Part shown: positions 63,739-64,000 of the stretch, in pieces | Layout of the letters: each line of letters opens with the position of its first letter | Numbering within the stretch: position 1 is the stretch's first letter | Source of the DNA: Alnus glutinosa | Taxonomy: Eukaryota > Streptophyta > Magnoliopsida > Fagales > Betulaceae | Assembly: GCF_958979055.1 (NCBI RefSeq) | Contig: NC_084886.1 | Coordinates: 1,879,001-1,943,000 of the forward strand | Length of the DNA stretch: 64,000 bases | Reading direction: 5' to 3' | Made by a program: the position numbers and the translations under genes | The notes under the pieces: model-generated | What the model saw: only the letters and a program-made list of their open reading frames with translations | Database searches by the model: none | Told to the model about the DNA's origin: nothing

Positions 63739-64000
63739 GTTGTCAGTGCTGTGTAAATTTCTGTTGCATCATCTTTTTCATTTCTTCTGTCCTGTTCCCA
63801 CTTCCCATGGGCATCACTTATTTTGTTTTCACAGAGAAGAGATGTACAGGCCCCTGTAATTTATGAATTTTTTGTCTCTCTTCTCTTTTTCCACTTTTGG
63901 GTAGGAATACGTGTATTATGTATGTCAATTTAAGCTTTAGATTCTCGGTTGAAAAGTGGTGTCTGGATATGAAGTTTCATGTGTAGGTTAAAATGTACGA
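63739..64000 (+). other. 3' UTR side of the PUB gene
   Basis: T-rich, stop-dense sequence after the TAG at 63736-63738, consistent with a 3' UTR. No further gene. Confidence 0.55.

Overview
The window is nuclear DNA of a dicot flowering plant. It is AT-rich, its genes are split by many GT-AG introns with plant-type exon structures, the spaces between genes are full of small transposable elements and microsatellites, and every recognisable protein is closest to angiosperm families. I cannot name the species.

Layout from left to right: (1) 138-3914, minus: 5' part of alpha-glucosidase I (GCS1), cut by the window edge. (2) 5027-6393, minus: small protein of the Arabidopsis At3g27210 type. (3) 6.4-12.5 kb: repeat-rich space with a 932-bp poly(A)-tailed insertion and two fold-back elements. 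(4) 12596-12955, plus: small conserved plant protein of unknown function with an internal 14-residue duplication. (5) 13492-15371, minus: a four-exon kish (TMEM167-like) gene whose pieces are too short to appear as long ORFs. (6) 17918-27857, minus: 17-exon DEAH-box splicing helicase PRP16/DEAH7 (CUV). (7) 28.0-33.7 kb: transposon cluster with a TRIM-like retroelement, fold-back elements, two inverted copies of one TIR family and an unusual hairpin array. (8) 33689-37644, minus: LRR receptor-like kinase of the LRR-III type. (9) 41333-44292, minus: 20S proteasome subunit beta-5 (PBE). (10) 45669-45751, minus: tRNA-Leu(UAA). (11) 45.8-57 kb: gene-free space with MITEs, a hAT-like element, a SINE nested in a MITE, a LINE relic and long TA repeats. 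(12) 58311-63738, plus: U-box/ARM E3 ligase of the PUB45/PUB6/PUB7 group.

The protein genes are mostly housekeeping: N-glycan trimming in the ER (GCS1), secretory-pathway trafficking (kish), pre-mRNA splicing (DEAH7), protein turnover (PBE, PUB) and cell-surface signalling (LRR-RLK). They form no operon or single pathway. Having GCS1, this LRR-RLK and a PUB6/7/45-type gene in one window matches, from memory, Arabidopsis loci At1g67490, At1g67510 and At1g67530, so the region looks like conserved microsynteny. I did not find a clearly new multi-gene system. The least explained structures are the hairpin array at 32521-32630, the pair of inverted TIR elements at 30103-32212, and two ultra-short retro-insertions with perfect or near-perfect target duplications at 16005-16055 and 26174-26263. 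All exon boundaries were read by eye from splice consensus, reading phase and remembered family sequence.
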